Source: DATDCV01 sp036524155
Lineage (GTDB): Bacteria > Verrucomicrobiota > Verrucomicrobiia > Limisphaerales > UBA8199
Assembly (NCBI GenBank): GCA_036524155.1
Contig: DATDCV010000708.1
Coordinates: 1 to 10,662, forward strand
DNA length: 10,662 nt
Direction of reading: 5' to 3'
Below are positions 1 to 5,550 of the stretch, piece by piece. The notes under the pieces were generated by a model. It was not told the origin of the DNA. It did no database searches and saw nothing but the letters and a program-made list of their open reading frames with translations. Within the stretch, counting starts at the first letter, position 1. Each line of letters starts with the position of its first letter. The translations under genes and the position numbers were made by a program.

Positions 1-1
1 T

Positions 2-607
2 GCCCTGGATGCGGCGTTCTACGCCACCTTCCAGAACGTCGTGCCGTGCGGCAAGCCAGTGCTCCTGGCCCTGGACGTCAGCGGTTCGATGGACGGCTCG
101 ATGATCGCCGGTTCGTGCCTGTCGGCACGTGAGGCGAGCGCTGCAATGGCGCTGGTCACCGCCGCAACGGAACCTGACTGCGAGATCATCGCTTTCAGTG
201 CCGGCACCGGTGGTTACGGCGGCATGCACGGTGGCGGTGAATCGGGTGTTACCCGGGTCGCCCTGTCGCCCCGCATGCGGCTGGATTCGGTGATCGAAAA
301 GGTTCGGGCCATCCCGATGGGTGGCACGGACTGCGCGCTGCCAATGGTCTGGGCTCATCGCAACCAGCTACGGGTCTCGGCCTTCGTGACCTACACCGAC
401 AGCGAGACCTGGGCGGGCAAGATCCACCCGGCTCAGGCGCTGCGGCAGTATCGGGATGAGTTCGTTGGCAACGCCAAGGCCGTCGTTGTGGGCATGACCT
501 CCAACGGCTTCACCCTGGCTGACCCGAACGACCGCGGCATGCTGGACGTGGTCGGTTTCGACACCAGCGTACCGGCCGTCATCTCGGACTTTGTGCGGGC
601 GGCGTGA
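2..607 (+). CDS. rsr: Ro60/Rsr (TROVE) protein, C-terminal vWA part, 5'-truncated by window
   Basis: The frame is open from base 2, so the GTG at 41 is internal and the start lies before the window. About 201 residues are visible. They form a von Willebrand A domain with the MIDAS motif DVSGSM at visible residues 25-30, the Ro60-like GGTDCALP stretch near 107-114 and YTDSETW near 132-138. In Ro60 orthologues this domain follows the HEAT-repeat ring that binds misfolded RNA ends and Y RNA. The lead-in ALDAAFY...P.GK just before the MIDAS strand is typical of the TROVE family. It is cytoplasmic with no signal or membrane segment. The presence of an RtcB remnant and a tRNA-like array downstream fits the known Ro60-Y RNA-RtcB association. 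The HEAT part is not visible, so another vWA protein cannot be fully excluded, but the motif combination strongly favours Ro60. Confidence 0.85.
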   Translation, partial: ALDAAFYATFQNVVPCGKPVLLALDVSGSMDGSMIAGSCLSAREASAAMALVTAATEPDCEIIAFSAGTGGYGGMHGGGESGVTRVALSPRMRLDSVIEKVRAIPMGGTDCALPMVWAHRNQLRVSAFVTYTDSETWAGKIHPAQALRQYRDEFVGNAKAVVVGMTSNGFTLADPNDRGMLDVVGFDTSVPAVISDFVRAA

Positions 608-650
608 TGACCTCATGCCTGTCCGCCGGTTCAAGGATGCAGGATAACAC

Positions 651-680
651 GGCAGGCGGAGGCGAATGCTTCCGCCTGCC
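651..680 (+). terminator. Strong GC hairpin after the Ro60 gene
   Basis: GGCAGGCGGA at 651-660 pairs perfectly with TCCGCCTGCC at 671-680, leaving a 10-nt loop. It lies 44 nt after the Ro60 stop. There is no T-tract after it, so it may be an imperfect terminator, an mRNA 3' stabiliser or a small structured RNA rather than a classical intrinsic terminator. Confidence 0.45.
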
Positions 681-694
681 TTACCGCCTTGAGC

Positions 695-1102
695 ATGGTG
701 CTTGAAGAGCAGAGGCGCCTCTTCCAGAATGCACGCGTGCTGAATCTGGCACAATTTCGCAACATTCCTTTGCGCGGCGGATTTTCGATCGTCGAGGTCC
801 GGCTTACATCCCGGTCGTTGTTGGATCCGCTTGGCCGCCCAGCAGCAGCCCAAACCCTAATTCAGGGCAATCAGTTCCACATTGTATTGCGCGAGGGGAT
901 GGATGAAGAGGAGTTTTCGGTGTCGCTCTACCATGAGATTCTGGAAGCAGCGACTGTGGCGGCCGAGAACCCGCCTGAATCGGTCATGGAATTCAATGAA
1001 GGTGATTTTGAGGAGTCTGCCCGATCCGCTCACGCACGCTACGGCATGGCATCTGCAACGAGCCTCAACGAAATGCTGGAATACTTCGGCTTTGAAGATT
1101 AG
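695..1102 (+). CDS. Hypothetical protein with degenerate zincin-like HExxE motif
   Basis: I do not recognise a named family. ATG at 695 gives 135 residues; a TTG at 689 would add two. The middle contains LYHEILEAATVAAENPP, where HEILE resembles the HExxH zinc helix of metallopeptidases but lacks the second histidine. The acidic stretch EFNEGDFEESA that follows could supply a third ligand. This layout resembles ImmA/IrrE-like zincins only loosely, so activity is uncertain. The C-terminus ends in SLNEMLEYFGFED. No signal peptide or membrane segment is visible. It is followed after 9 nt by a 63-residue gene in the same direction, suggesting a two-gene unit. The Shine-Dalgarno sequence is weak. 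Confidence 0.6.
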   Translation: MVLEEQRRLFQNARVLNLAQFRNIPLRGGFSIVEVRLTSRSLLDPLGRPAAAQTLIQGNQFHIVLREGMDEEEFSVSLYHEILEAATVAAENPPESVMEFNEGDFEESARSAHARYGMASATSLNEMLEYFGFED

Positions 1103-1111
1103 ATTAGCACC

Positions 1112-1303
1112 ATGAAACGCAGTATCGAAATGCTCCTGCTCAAGCTCGCCGACGGCGGGCGGATTCTGCGGTTCTCCGAGCCATCCTCAGGTCTGTGCTT
1201 GGAAAAGCGGCTTGAGCCCGACAAGTCGGTCGCTCAGCAGAAAAAACGTTGGGAGAAGGTTTTCGCGAGTATGCTCGAGCGAGAACTGGGCGTGGCTGCT
1301 TGA
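1112..1303 (+). CDS. Small hypothetical protein, partner of the HExxE gene
   Basis: This 63-residue basic protein begins 9 nt after the stop of the preceding gene, so co-transcription is likely. It starts MKRSIEMLLLKLADGG, contains SGLCLEKRLEPDKSVAQQKKRW, and ends with a charged helix before LGVAA. The mix of an LxKLADGGR opening and a positively charged second half suggests a small accessory or regulatory partner. No known domain is recognisable and no helix-turn-helix is evident. The close two-gene arrangement could suggest a toxin-antitoxin-like pair, but nothing in the sequence proves this. Confidence 0.5.
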   Translation: MKRSIEMLLLKLADGGRILRFSEPSSGLCLEKRLEPDKSVAQQKKRWEKVFASMLERELGVAA

Positions 1304-1448
1304 GCCGTTTGGCTTGGCACGAGCCGGCGGGATTCCCATTCGTTAGTCTTCGGTCTTTATAGTCTCTTTTCGACCTGTGTCCTCTGGGACGAGGTCCGTC
1401 ATTTTGCACTCTGCACTTTTAACTCCTCGCTTAAGTAGGGTTCCATTC

Positions 1449-2096
1449 ATGAAAACACGTTCTACTCGAAGCCTGCGCCGGCTTCAGTTCCAAATCAGAT
1501 TCTTCTGCGACTACGCAGACCAGATTGGCCAACTGGAAAAGGCCTTGGCCCGGAAGCCGGAGAAACTACAGCTCGACATCATCGGCTCAGGCGAACTATC
1601 GCCCGATACGGCGCTTTTGATGCGCTCAGTTCTCATTGGCCGGTCACCCAAAACACATCTGATCACCAACGCGCGATCCAGCCTTCAAGGTGGTGCCGTG
1701 CTGGTTTGGTTGATGGGCGACACGCGCCTCATCCGGGAAGACGCCAAATTGTATTTTCGTAAATCCAATCAGGAGGATGACGACGATGACGGGGAGGATT
1801 GGAAGGACGAAAAGGCGGATGATTCCGAAGCGGATCTCGAGGAAGTCGATTACGAGCAGGTGCTGGAGCATATAGACAATTTTCTGCCCGTGAAGGAACT
1901 GGCCGGGCGACCGGTGGACCTGGAAGTCCTGCGACAGTTCGGGTTGGTGGACAACGAAAAGGTCGACCACTTTCTGGCCTCCGCCTTTGCGAAGGCTTCA
2001 GTCAGCCCTGAGCCTGACAAGCCTGGACCACAGACCGAACCACAGAAGCTCGTCTCCAAGGTCCCGAGCACGAATCAATCAGAGCAGAACAACTAG
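1449..2096 (+). CDS. ClpP/SppA-fold-like hypothetical protein with acidic tail
   Basis: ATG at 1449 gives 215 residues; upstream in-frame codons are ignored because MKTRSTRSLRR is a natural basic start. Residues about 40-105 (LDIIGSGELSPDTALLMRS, then NARSSLQGGAVLVWLMGDTR, then DAKLYFRK) have the pattern of the ClpP/crotonase superfamily: a strand, an S-x-x-x-G turn-helix where ClpP has its catalytic serine, and a conserved strand after a D-A-K turn. I see no histidine at the equivalent of the ClpP HQP position, so peptidase activity is doubtful. A highly acidic linker (EDDDDDGEDWKDEK) separates this from a C-terminal region with ELAGRPVDLEVLRQFGLVD. No leader peptide is visible. It lies between Ro60 and the array; a functional link is unproven. 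The fold assignment is by eye. Confidence 0.5.
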   Translation: MKTRSTRSLRRLQFQIRFFCDYADQIGQLEKALARKPEKLQLDIIGSGELSPDTALLMRSVLIGRSPKTHLITNARSSLQGGAVLVWLMGDTRLIREDAKLYFRKSNQEDDDDDGEDWKDEKADDSEADLEEVDYEQVLEHIDNFLPVKELAGRPVDLEVLRQFGLVDNEKVDHFLASAFAKASVSPEPDKPGPQTEPQKLVSKVPSTNQSEQNN

Positions 2097-2164
2097 AATT
2101 TATGGCCCCGGTGGGATAGGGGCATTCGGCCGACCAGCAACGGTTCCACACAATGCGATCGTGG

Positions 2165-2308
2165 ATGATCAGCGCGGGTTACACGAGCCACCCGGCGCTG
2201 CTGCGGCTTGAGGAACTGGCCACGCTGCGTCAGTTGGCCTCTTCTGGAAACGCGCGGCTGTACATCGATTTCCAGAAGGGAACGTCGCCACAAGTTGACC
2301 AGGCATGA
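2165..2308 (+). pseudogene. Possible C-terminal fragment of a slipin/band-7 (SPFH) protein
   Basis: A frame open from 2120 reads from ATG 2165 as a 47-residue stretch containing HPALLRLEELATLRQLASSGNARLYIDFQKG. Charged helix followed by a short NARLYI strand resembles the extreme C-terminus of slipin-type SPFH proteins, a family reported beside Ro60 and RtcB in bacterial RNA-repair loci. No N-terminal transmembrane helix or SPFH core is present, and a TAG at 2117 ends the frame upstream. If real, it is a remnant. The gap 2097-2435 otherwise holds only the hairpin at 2352-2380. The family assignment is from memory of the C-terminal pattern and is tentative. Confidence 0.35.
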
Positions 2309-2351
2309 CGCTCTGTTCGGCGCTCGGCGATTAAGCAGTAAGCAGATCGAC

Positions 2352-2380
2352 GGCGGGCGGGTAGAAACTACCCGCCCGCC
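2352..2380 (+). terminator. 13-bp perfect hairpin, terminator-like
   Basis: GGCGGGCGGGTAG at 2352-2364 is the exact reverse complement of CTACCCGCCCGCC at 2368-2380, with an AAA loop. It is followed by CTGCAATTTCATCTTT, which is T-rich but not a clean T-run. It probably terminates transcription from the left before the DUF5677-like gene and tRNA array, in one or both directions. Confidence 0.55.
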
Positions 2381-2435
2381 CTGCAATTTCATCTTTGAAA
2401 CCCCATAACAACCCACAGAAACCGCTCAGAAGTCT

Positions 2436-3155
2436 ATGATCAAATCGGCAGAAGAAGTAGTTAAAGCCAGTTACAATCTCCTCGCGACGGTTATAGAAGA
2501 GGCATATGCCGGCGCGGAAGAGAACAATTTGAGTGAGGCGTTTGTTTAACGTCACGGGCTTACCATCCTCCGCCTTGCGGAGGACGCGATTCATCTTGAA
2601 GCGGAACGCAAATGCCATTCCTCACCGATTGTTGTTCGGTCCATGCTCGAATCTCTCTTCAATCTTGTGGCCGCTGTGAAACATACTCCTTTCGCAGCCG
2701 AAAAGGTCTGTTGGGAGATCGAAGATGAAATTAAGCGGATTGGCAAATGGTTGGATTCCGGAGCTGATTTAGACGGCACTATTGCAGAGCTACAAAACCT
2801 CGCTGGAAAACTGAGGCGTGCTCATGGAATTACCAAGACCCTTAACTGGACCACCCTGGACTGTGCGATGGCTGCAAAACTGGATCAGCATTATCGAACA
2901 GAGTATTTCCTGTTCAGCAAGAACGTACATGCGACCCAAAGCGGCATGATTAGTTCCGAGGCAGAGATCGGCCGTGGTCACGTCCTGCAAGCGATCTGTT
3001 TTGTGTTGGTTTGCGCCGCTGGCCACATCGCCCAGCTGATTCACACGAAAGACCCGCAAACACACGTAGATAACGGAACGCAACTGCTGCAAAGGCTTTG
3101 CGACCTGGTCAGAACTGGAGTGTTTCGAAGATTGGACGAGGAACTCCAAGGGTGA
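2436..3155 (+). pseudogene. DUF5677-like gene interrupted by one in-frame TAA
   Basis: ATG at 2436 opens a frame that reads 37 residues, meets TAA at 2547-2549, then stays open in the same frame to 3155. Across the stop the text is coherent: NNLSEAFV, stop, RHGLTILRLAEDAIHLEAER and onward, so the ATG at 2643 is not the natural start. The whole span is 239 codons, a usual size for the DUF5677 type. Recognisable parts are the helical SSPIVVRSMLESLFNL region and YFLFSKNVHATQSGM, the Y..S..VH signature of these helical proteins. A single C-to-T change in a CAA codon would explain the TAA. The gene stops 3 nt before the first tRNA-like gene, so the array may share its transcript. Alternatives are a sequencing error, or expression of a shortened downstream product. 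Confidence 0.7.
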
Positions 3156-3158
3156 TTA

Positions 3159-3233
3159 GTCCCGTTGGCCGAGCAGCACAGGCAGCGGTCTGCAAAACCG
3201 CGAAGAAAGGTGCAATTCCTTTACGGGACTCCA
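3159..3233 (+). tRNA. tRNA-like, anticodon GCA (Cys codons), G55 T loop
   Basis: Acceptor GTCCCGT pairs with ACGGGAC, discriminator T, encoded CCA. The D arm is GCC/GGC with loop GAGCAGCACA, which has no GG. The anticodon stem GCGGT/ACCGC holds loop CTGCAAA. The T stem AAAGG/CCTTT holds loop TGCAATT, with G where U55 belongs. It is 75 nt. It begins 3 nt after the stop of the DUF5677-like gene and is the first member of the array. Confidence 0.85.
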
Positions 3234-3243
3234 ATTTCATTTC

Positions 3244-3318
3244 CGAGCATAGGTGTTGAGAGATACACGCCTGCCTTCCAAGCAGGAACACGGGGCGCGA
3301 TACCCCGATGCTCGACCA
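3244..3318 (+). tRNA. tRNA-like, anticodon TCC (Gly codons), G55 T loop
   Basis: Acceptor CGAGCAT/ATGCTCG, discriminator A, CCA encoded. D arm GTGT/ACAC with loop TGAGAGAT lacks GG. Anticodon stem CCTGC/GCAGG with loop CTTCCAA. T stem CGGGG/CCCCG with loop CGCGATA: C54 and G55 replace TT. All stems are perfectly paired at 75 nt, which argues against decay. Confidence 0.85.
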
Positions 3319-3410
3319 GCTTTGGCCAAGGCTTCAGCCTGGCGAGCCATTTTCCTCAGTTGAACCCGATCTGTCGGCAGAGACCTCGCACGGTCGACAT
3401 TCCAGCACGC
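3319..3410 (+). other. Unassigned spacer with possible tRNA debris
   Basis: The stretch between the Gly-type tRNA and the GxxExxY inverted repeat holds no complete cloverleaf that I can fold. It contains GAGCCATTTTC at about 3344-3354, resembling the 3' end and spacer of array tRNAs (CCA then T-rich), and a short hairpin CCGATCTGTCGG at about 3367-3378. It may be remnants of a disrupted tRNA gene. Confidence 0.3.
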
Positions 3411-3919
3411 AACCGCTAATCTGCGCTAATTCAACGCTAATCGAACTCAGGACTTCTATGAAACCGGAAATCTATAAGGACGAGGGCTACCAGTTCATGG
3501 CCGCCGCTTTCGAGGTCTACAACGATCTGGGCTATGGATTGGCCGAGGAAATCTACCAGGAGTGTCTCGAAATCGAACTGGGGCTCCGCCGGATCGCCTT
3601 CCACTCCAAGGCCGAGCTCAAATGCTTCTACAAGGGCCGAGAGCTTAAGAACCAGTATATTCCGGACCTGTTTGTGTTGGGGTGTTTGGTAGCGGAACTC
3701 AAAGCGGTCACTGAGCTTGCGCCGGAACATGAGGCTCAACTCCTGAACTACATGCGCATAGCGCGCCAACCCGTTGGCTACCTCGTCAATTTCGGCCACA
3801 AAGGAACGCTCGAATGGAGGCGATTCATTCTCTCAGAATTCATCGTCCCAGCGCAGCACCCACTTCGAACCGATCCGCCCCGAAACGATATTAGCGTCAA
3901 TTAGCGCAGATTAGCGGTT
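3411..3919 (+). mobile_element. GxxExxY gene element bounded by 21-bp perfect inverted repeats
   Basis: Bases 3411-3431 (AACCGCTAATCTGCG...) are the exact reverse complement of 3899-3919, and similarity continues inward for about 10 more bases with small differences. Between them lies only the GxxExxY gene. Such a cassette would fold back at RNA level with the gene in the loop, as intervening sequences in 23S rRNA do, or behave as a small mobile element. It sits inside the tRNA array. No target-site duplication is clear: the right side continues into CCATTTTC, the usual tRNA spacer. Confidence 0.6.
3458..3904 (+). CDS. GxxExxY family protein
   Basis: ATG 3458, 148 residues, with AGGA a few bases upstream. 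The family signature is present: GYGLAEEIYQECLEIEL gives G-x-x-E-x-x-Y near residues 27-33, followed by a PD-(D/E)XK-like core, YIPDLFVLGCLVAELKAV (D...ExK), then LAPEHEAQLLNYMRI and a GYLVNFG strand. The usual length is about 125-150, so it is complete. The biochemical role is unknown; the DxnExK pattern suggests a nuclease-like fold and is inference. The stop codon overlaps the right inverted repeat (3899-3919), so gene and repeat form one unit. A second family member survives as an N-terminal fragment at 7760. Confidence 0.85.
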   Translation: MKPEIYKDEGYQFMAAAFEVYNDLGYGLAEEIYQECLEIELGLRRIAFHSKAELKCFYKGRELKNQYIPDLFVLGCLVAELKAVTELAPEHEAQLLNYMRIARQPVGYLVNFGHKGTLEWRRFILSEFIVPAQHPLRTDPPRNDISVN

Positions 3920-3928
3920 CCATTTTCA

Positions 3929-4005
3929 CGCGACGCGAAATCCCGGTGTCGGTCAGGACCTCACAGTCCTGGCTGCGGCGGTTCAACTCCGCCTTCGTGT
4001 CGCGA
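3929..4005 (+). ncRNA. Aberrant tRNA-like or Y-RNA-like element
   Basis: CGCGACGCGAA at 3929-3939 pairs with TTCGTGTCGCG at 3994-4004 as an 11-bp closing stem with one G-U pair, too long for a tRNA acceptor. Inside are a mini-hairpin CCG/CGG, a hairpin CAGGAC/GTCCTG with loop CTCACA, and a T-arm mimic GGCGG/CCGCC with the canonical loop TTCAACT. It has no CCA and ends in A plus seven T. It is the only element here with a U55-type loop. A long end stem plus tRNA-like arms and an oligo-T end recall bacterial Y RNAs that bind Ro60, but their insert is usually larger and I cannot match the Ro60-binding stem consensus. A degenerate tRNA is the alternative. Confidence 0.45.
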
Positions 4006-4054
4006 TTTTTTTACTCCGTAAAAAAATATATCAAAATTTACGGAGTAAATTTTG
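4006..4054 (+). repeat. Twin-hairpin element 1
   Basis: There are two back-to-back hairpins: TTTTTTTAC/GTAAAAAAA around TCC (4006-4026), then CAAAATTTAC/GTAAATTTTG around GGA (4032-4054). The first can act as a bidirectional terminator-like stem for the element ending at 4005. The last G is also the first base of the next tRNA. A homologous copy lies at 5225-5273. Confidence 0.7.
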
Positions 4055-4141
4055 CCGGCGTGGCTCAGCAGCGACAGCAGCAGTTTCGTAAACTGCCGGG
4101 CGAATCGCCCCACGAGAGTGCAAGTCTCTCCGCTGGCTCCA
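4054..4141 (+). tRNA. tRNA-like, long variable arm, anticodon CGT (Thr codon), G55
   Basis: Acceptor GCCGGCG/CGCTGGC (one G-U), discriminator T, CCA. D arm GCT/AGC with loop CAGCAGCGAC, no GG. Anticodon stem GCAGT/ACTGC, loop TTCGTAA. A 17-nt variable region includes GGGCG/CGCCC. T stem GAGAG/CTCTC, loop TGCAAGT with G55. It is 88 nt. Long variable arms normally mark Ser, Leu or Tyr tRNAs, so a Thr anticodon is discordant. Confidence 0.85.
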
Positions 4142-4151
4142 GATCCTTAAT

Positions 4152-4228
4152 GCTCCCGTAGCTCAAAATATCAGAGTGCGACGCTTCGAACGTCGCGGTT
4201 GCAGGTGAGATTCCTGCCGGGAGTACCA
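4152..4228 (+). tRNA. tRNA-like, anticodon TCG (Arg codons), G55
   Basis: Acceptor GCTCCCG/CGGGAGT (G-U at the end), discriminator A, CCA. D stem GCTC/GAGT with loop AAAATATCA, no GG. Anticodon stem CGACG/CGTCG, loop CTTCGAA. Variable CGGTT. T stem GCAGG/CCTGC, loop TGAGATT, so U55-C56 is replaced by G-A. All three Arg-type members of the array share this TGAGA loop. Confidence 0.85.
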
Positions 4229-4232
4229 TTTC

Positions 4233-4309
4233 GCCGCGTTGGCCCAACTACAAGAGGCGCTCCGCTCAGGACGGAGAGGTTGGGGGTGGAAATCCCTCAC
4301 GCGGCACCA
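4233..4309 (+). tRNA. tRNA-like, anticodon CAG (Leu codon), short variable arm, G55
   Basis: Acceptor GCCGCGT/ACGCGGC, discriminator A, CCA. The D stem is GCC/GGC and the loop lacks GG. Anticodon stem CTCCG/CGGAG, loop CTCAGGA. Variable loop is only AGGTT although Leu tRNAs normally have a long arm. T stem GGGGG/CCCTC, loop TGGAAAT, with G55 and G56. Confidence 0.85.
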
Positions 4310-4318
4310 ACTTCGAAT

Positions 4319-4410
4319 TGGAGTGGTGGAGTAATGGATTGCTGGATTATTGAAGAGTCCGCAACCCGGCTCGCTCCATTAATCCACTACTCCAAGAATC
4401 CAATACCCCA
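4319..4410 (+). repeat. Octamer fold-back element 1
   Basis: Four 8-nt units (TGGAGTGG, TGGAGTAA, TGGATTGC, TGGATTAT) at 4319-4350 face four complementary-type units (TTAATCCA, CTACTCCA, AGAATCCA, ATACCCCA) at 4379-4410 across a 28-nt loop. TGGA/TCCA cores pair in register every 8 nt; the intervening bases pair imperfectly. It lies between two tRNA-like genes. Confidence 0.75.
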
Positions 4411-4419
4411 TTTCTGCTT

Positions 4420-4494
4420 GCTCCCGTAGCCCAAGGCAGAGGCAACGGACTTAAACCCCGTTTAGTGTCAGTGCAATCCTGACCGGGAGCACCA
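4420..4494 (+). tRNA. tRNA-like, anticodon TAA (Leu codon), short variable arm, G55
   Basis: Acceptor GCTCCCG/CGGGAGC, discriminator A, CCA. D stem GCC/GGC with AAGG in the loop, one of the few with GG. Anticodon stem ACGGA/CCCGT has an A-C mismatch next to loop CTTAAAC. Variable TTAGT. T stem GTCAG/CTGAC, loop TGCAATC, G55. Its anticodon is Leu but the long Leu variable arm is missing. Confidence 0.83.
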
Positions 4495-4495
4495 G

Positions 4496-4570
4496 CCGCG
4501 TGTAGCCCAATGAAGAGGCGTCCCGCTCAAACCGGGAAGGTTGCAGGTGCAACTCCTGCCACGCGGACCA
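4496..4570 (+). tRNA. tRNA-like, anticodon CAA (Leu codon), short variable arm, G55
   Basis: Acceptor CCGCGTG/CACGCGG, discriminator A, CCA. D stem GCC/GGC, loop without GG. Anticodon stem TCCCG/CGGGA, loop CTCAAAC. Variable AGGTT. T stem GCAGG/CCTGC, loop TGCAACT with G55. It starts one nucleotide after the previous tRNA's CCA, so both must be cut from one transcript. Confidence 0.85.
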
Positions 4571-4579
4571 TTTTGGGAA

Positions 4580-4677
4580 TGGATTCTTGGAGTAAGGGAT
4601 TGCTGGATTAATGTGCCGCAAGTCGGTTCGCGTAAGAGATCCCCATTAATCCGTTCATCCAATAATCCACCAATCCC
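4580..4677 (+). repeat. Octamer fold-back element 2
   Basis: Left units TGGATTCT, TGGAGTAA, GGGATTGC, TGGATTAA (4580-4611) and right units TTAATCCG, TTCATCCA, ATAATCCA, CCAATCCC (4646-4677) enclose a 34-nt unconserved loop. Same 4 x 8 nt design as the other elements. Confidence 0.75.
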
Positions 4678-4685
4678 TTCCTGCT

Positions 4686-4777
4686 GCGCGCGTAGTTCAA
4701 AGAGAACCGGCGAGCTTATACCTCGCATCGCACTAGATGAGTGCCTGGACCCGGAGCGTTACCGGGCGCGCGTACCA
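4686..4777 (+). tRNA. tRNA-like, long variable arm, anticodon TAT (Ile AUA), G55
   Basis: Acceptor GCGCGCG/CGCGCGT, discriminator A, CCA. D stem GTTC/GAAC with a 5-nt loop AAAGA. Anticodon stem GCGAG/CTCGC, loop CTTATAC. The long variable arm includes GCACT/AGTGC. T stem CCCGG/CCGGG, loop AGCGTTA with G55. It is 92 nt. An Ile anticodon on a Ser/Leu-style body is discordant. Confidence 0.83.
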
Positions 4778-4946
4778 CTTTTGAACCCCTGAACGCGAAG
4801 TAGATCGAGCGCCCCGCTGCCAGCAACGAACCGGGCATTGTTTACACGCCCCAATGTTCCGGAATTCTGACGTGGTGGAGTCATGTTTTAGTTCAATGGC
4901 GCGGGGGTGAGTTGGTGGAAGAGACCAACCAGGGGTTCGTTTCCTT

Positions 4947-5022
4947 GTCCCCATAGCTCAAAGCACAGAGCGGGAGTGTCCTAAACTCCAGGTTGCTGGT
5001 GAGAGTCCGGCTGGGGACACCA
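4947..5022 (+). tRNA. tRNA-like, anticodon CCT (Arg AGG), G55
   Basis: Acceptor GTCCCCA/TGGGGAC, discriminator A, CCA. D stem GCTC/GAGC, loop AAAGCACA, no GG. Anticodon stem GGAGT/ACTCC, loop GTCCTAA. Variable AGGTT. T stem GCTGG/CCGGC, loop TGAGAGT (G55, A56), as in the other Arg-type members. The 169 nt before it (4778-4946) hold no complete tRNA that I can fold. Confidence 0.85.
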
Positions 5023-5030
5023 AATCCGAC

Positions 5031-5128
5031 TGGAGTGATGGATTGTTGGATTAATGGATTGTTGAGTTGGACCAGATCCCGGCAGCGTCCGCACCATCAA
5101 TCCAATACCCCACCAATCCATCACCCCA
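5031..5128 (+). repeat. Octamer fold-back element 3
   Basis: Left units TGGAGTGA, TGGATTGT, TGGATTAA, TGGATTGT (5031-5062, plus a degenerate fifth to 5070) and right units TCAATCCA, ATACCCCA, CCAATCCA, TCACCCCA (5097-5128). Clean 8-nt period on both arms; unconserved GC-rich loop. Confidence 0.75.
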
Positions 5129-5136
5129 TTTCTGCC

Positions 5137-5220
5137 CGGCGCGTGGTTCACGGGGAAAAGCAGACCCACCTGACTCAGAATCAGGCAGCCTTGGACGTGC
5201 AAGTCGTCTCGCGCCGACCA
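5137..5220 (+). tRNA. tRNA-like, anticodon CAG (Leu codon), large D loop, G55
   Basis: Acceptor CGGCGCG/CGCGCCG, discriminator A, CCA. The D arm is enlarged, with GGGG in its loop. Anticodon stem CCTGA/TCAGG, loop CTCAGAA. Variable CAGCCTT. T stem GGACG/CGTCT, loop TGCAAGT with G55. It is 84 nt. It shares its unusual D arm and variable loop with the GAG member at 5776, so the two are related copies with changed anticodons. Confidence 0.83.
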
Positions 5221-5224
5221 TTTA

Positions 5225-5273
5225 TTTTTTCACTCCGTGAAAAAATGTATTCAAAAATCCGCAGGATTTTTGA
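5225..5273 (+). repeat. Twin-hairpin element 2
   Basis: TTTTTTCAC/GTGAAAAAA around TCC (5225-5245) is followed by TCAAAAATCC/GGATTTTTGA around GCA (5251-5273). Same architecture and similar sequence to 4006-4054, again directly between one tRNA-like gene and the next. Confidence 0.7.
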
Positions 5274-5274
5274 C

Positions 5275-5346
5275 CGCAATCGAGCCAGCGCTCAAGCCGG
5301 TTTCATAAGCCAGCTGCGCCGAGGGCAGCACTCGGGATTGCGACCA
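5275..5346 (+). tRNA. tRNA-like, anticodon CAT (Met/Ile2), minimal D arm, G55
   Basis: Acceptor CGCAATC/GATTGCG, discriminator A, CCA. The D arm is GAGC/GCTC around the tetraloop CAGC, unusually small. Anticodon stem CCGGT/GCCAG has a C-A mismatch; loop TTCATAA. T stem CCGAG/CTCGG, loop GGCAGCA, G54 and G55. No three G-C pairs of an initiator anticodon stem. It is 72 nt. Confidence 0.75.
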
Positions 5347-5362
5347 AACCTGAATGCATTGA

Positions 5363-5457
5363 TGGATTCCTGGATAATTGGATTGTTGGATTGCACCCAG
5401 CGTGAGGCGCGCTGTGTTTTCACCATTAATCCACTACTTCATTAATCCAGAAATCCA
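5363..5457 (+). repeat. Octamer fold-back element 4
   Basis: Left units TGGATTCC, TGGATAAT, TGGATTGT, TGGATTGC (5363-5394); right units TTAATCCA, CTACTTCA, TTAATCCA, GAAATCCA (5426-5457); loop of 31 nt. The outer units pair 7 of 8. Confidence 0.75.
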
Positions 5458-5466
5458 GTTTCGGAT

Positions 5467-5542
5467 GGGCTGCAAGCATTAATGAGTGATGCAGCGGTCT
5501 TTTAAACCGCAGAACACGGGGCAGTACCGTGGCGGCCCACCA
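5467..5542 (+). tRNA. tRNA-like, anticodon TTT (Lys codons), G55
   Basis: Acceptor GGGCTGC/GCGGCCC (one U-G), discriminator A, CCA. D stem GCAT/ATGC, loop TAATGAGTG, no GG. Anticodon stem GCGGT/ACCGC, loop CTTTTAA. Variable AGAA. T stem CACGG/CCGTG, loop GGCAGTA (G54, G55). Confidence 0.85.
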
Positions 5543-5550
5543 TTTCCTAT

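Noticed and set aside
2643..3155. A complete gene starting at ATG 2643
   Set aside because: The same frame is coherent for 31 codons upstream to the TAA and again before it back to ATG 2436.
3929..4005. Selenocysteine tRNA, because of the long end stem
   Set aside because: There is no TCA anticodon, no CCA and no long variable arm, and the D region is only a mini-hairpin.
4778..4946. An extra tRNA in the gap, from tRNA-like words such as AGTTCAATGG and GGGGTTCG
   Set aside because: No acceptor stem or complete cloverleaf can be formed from the stretch.
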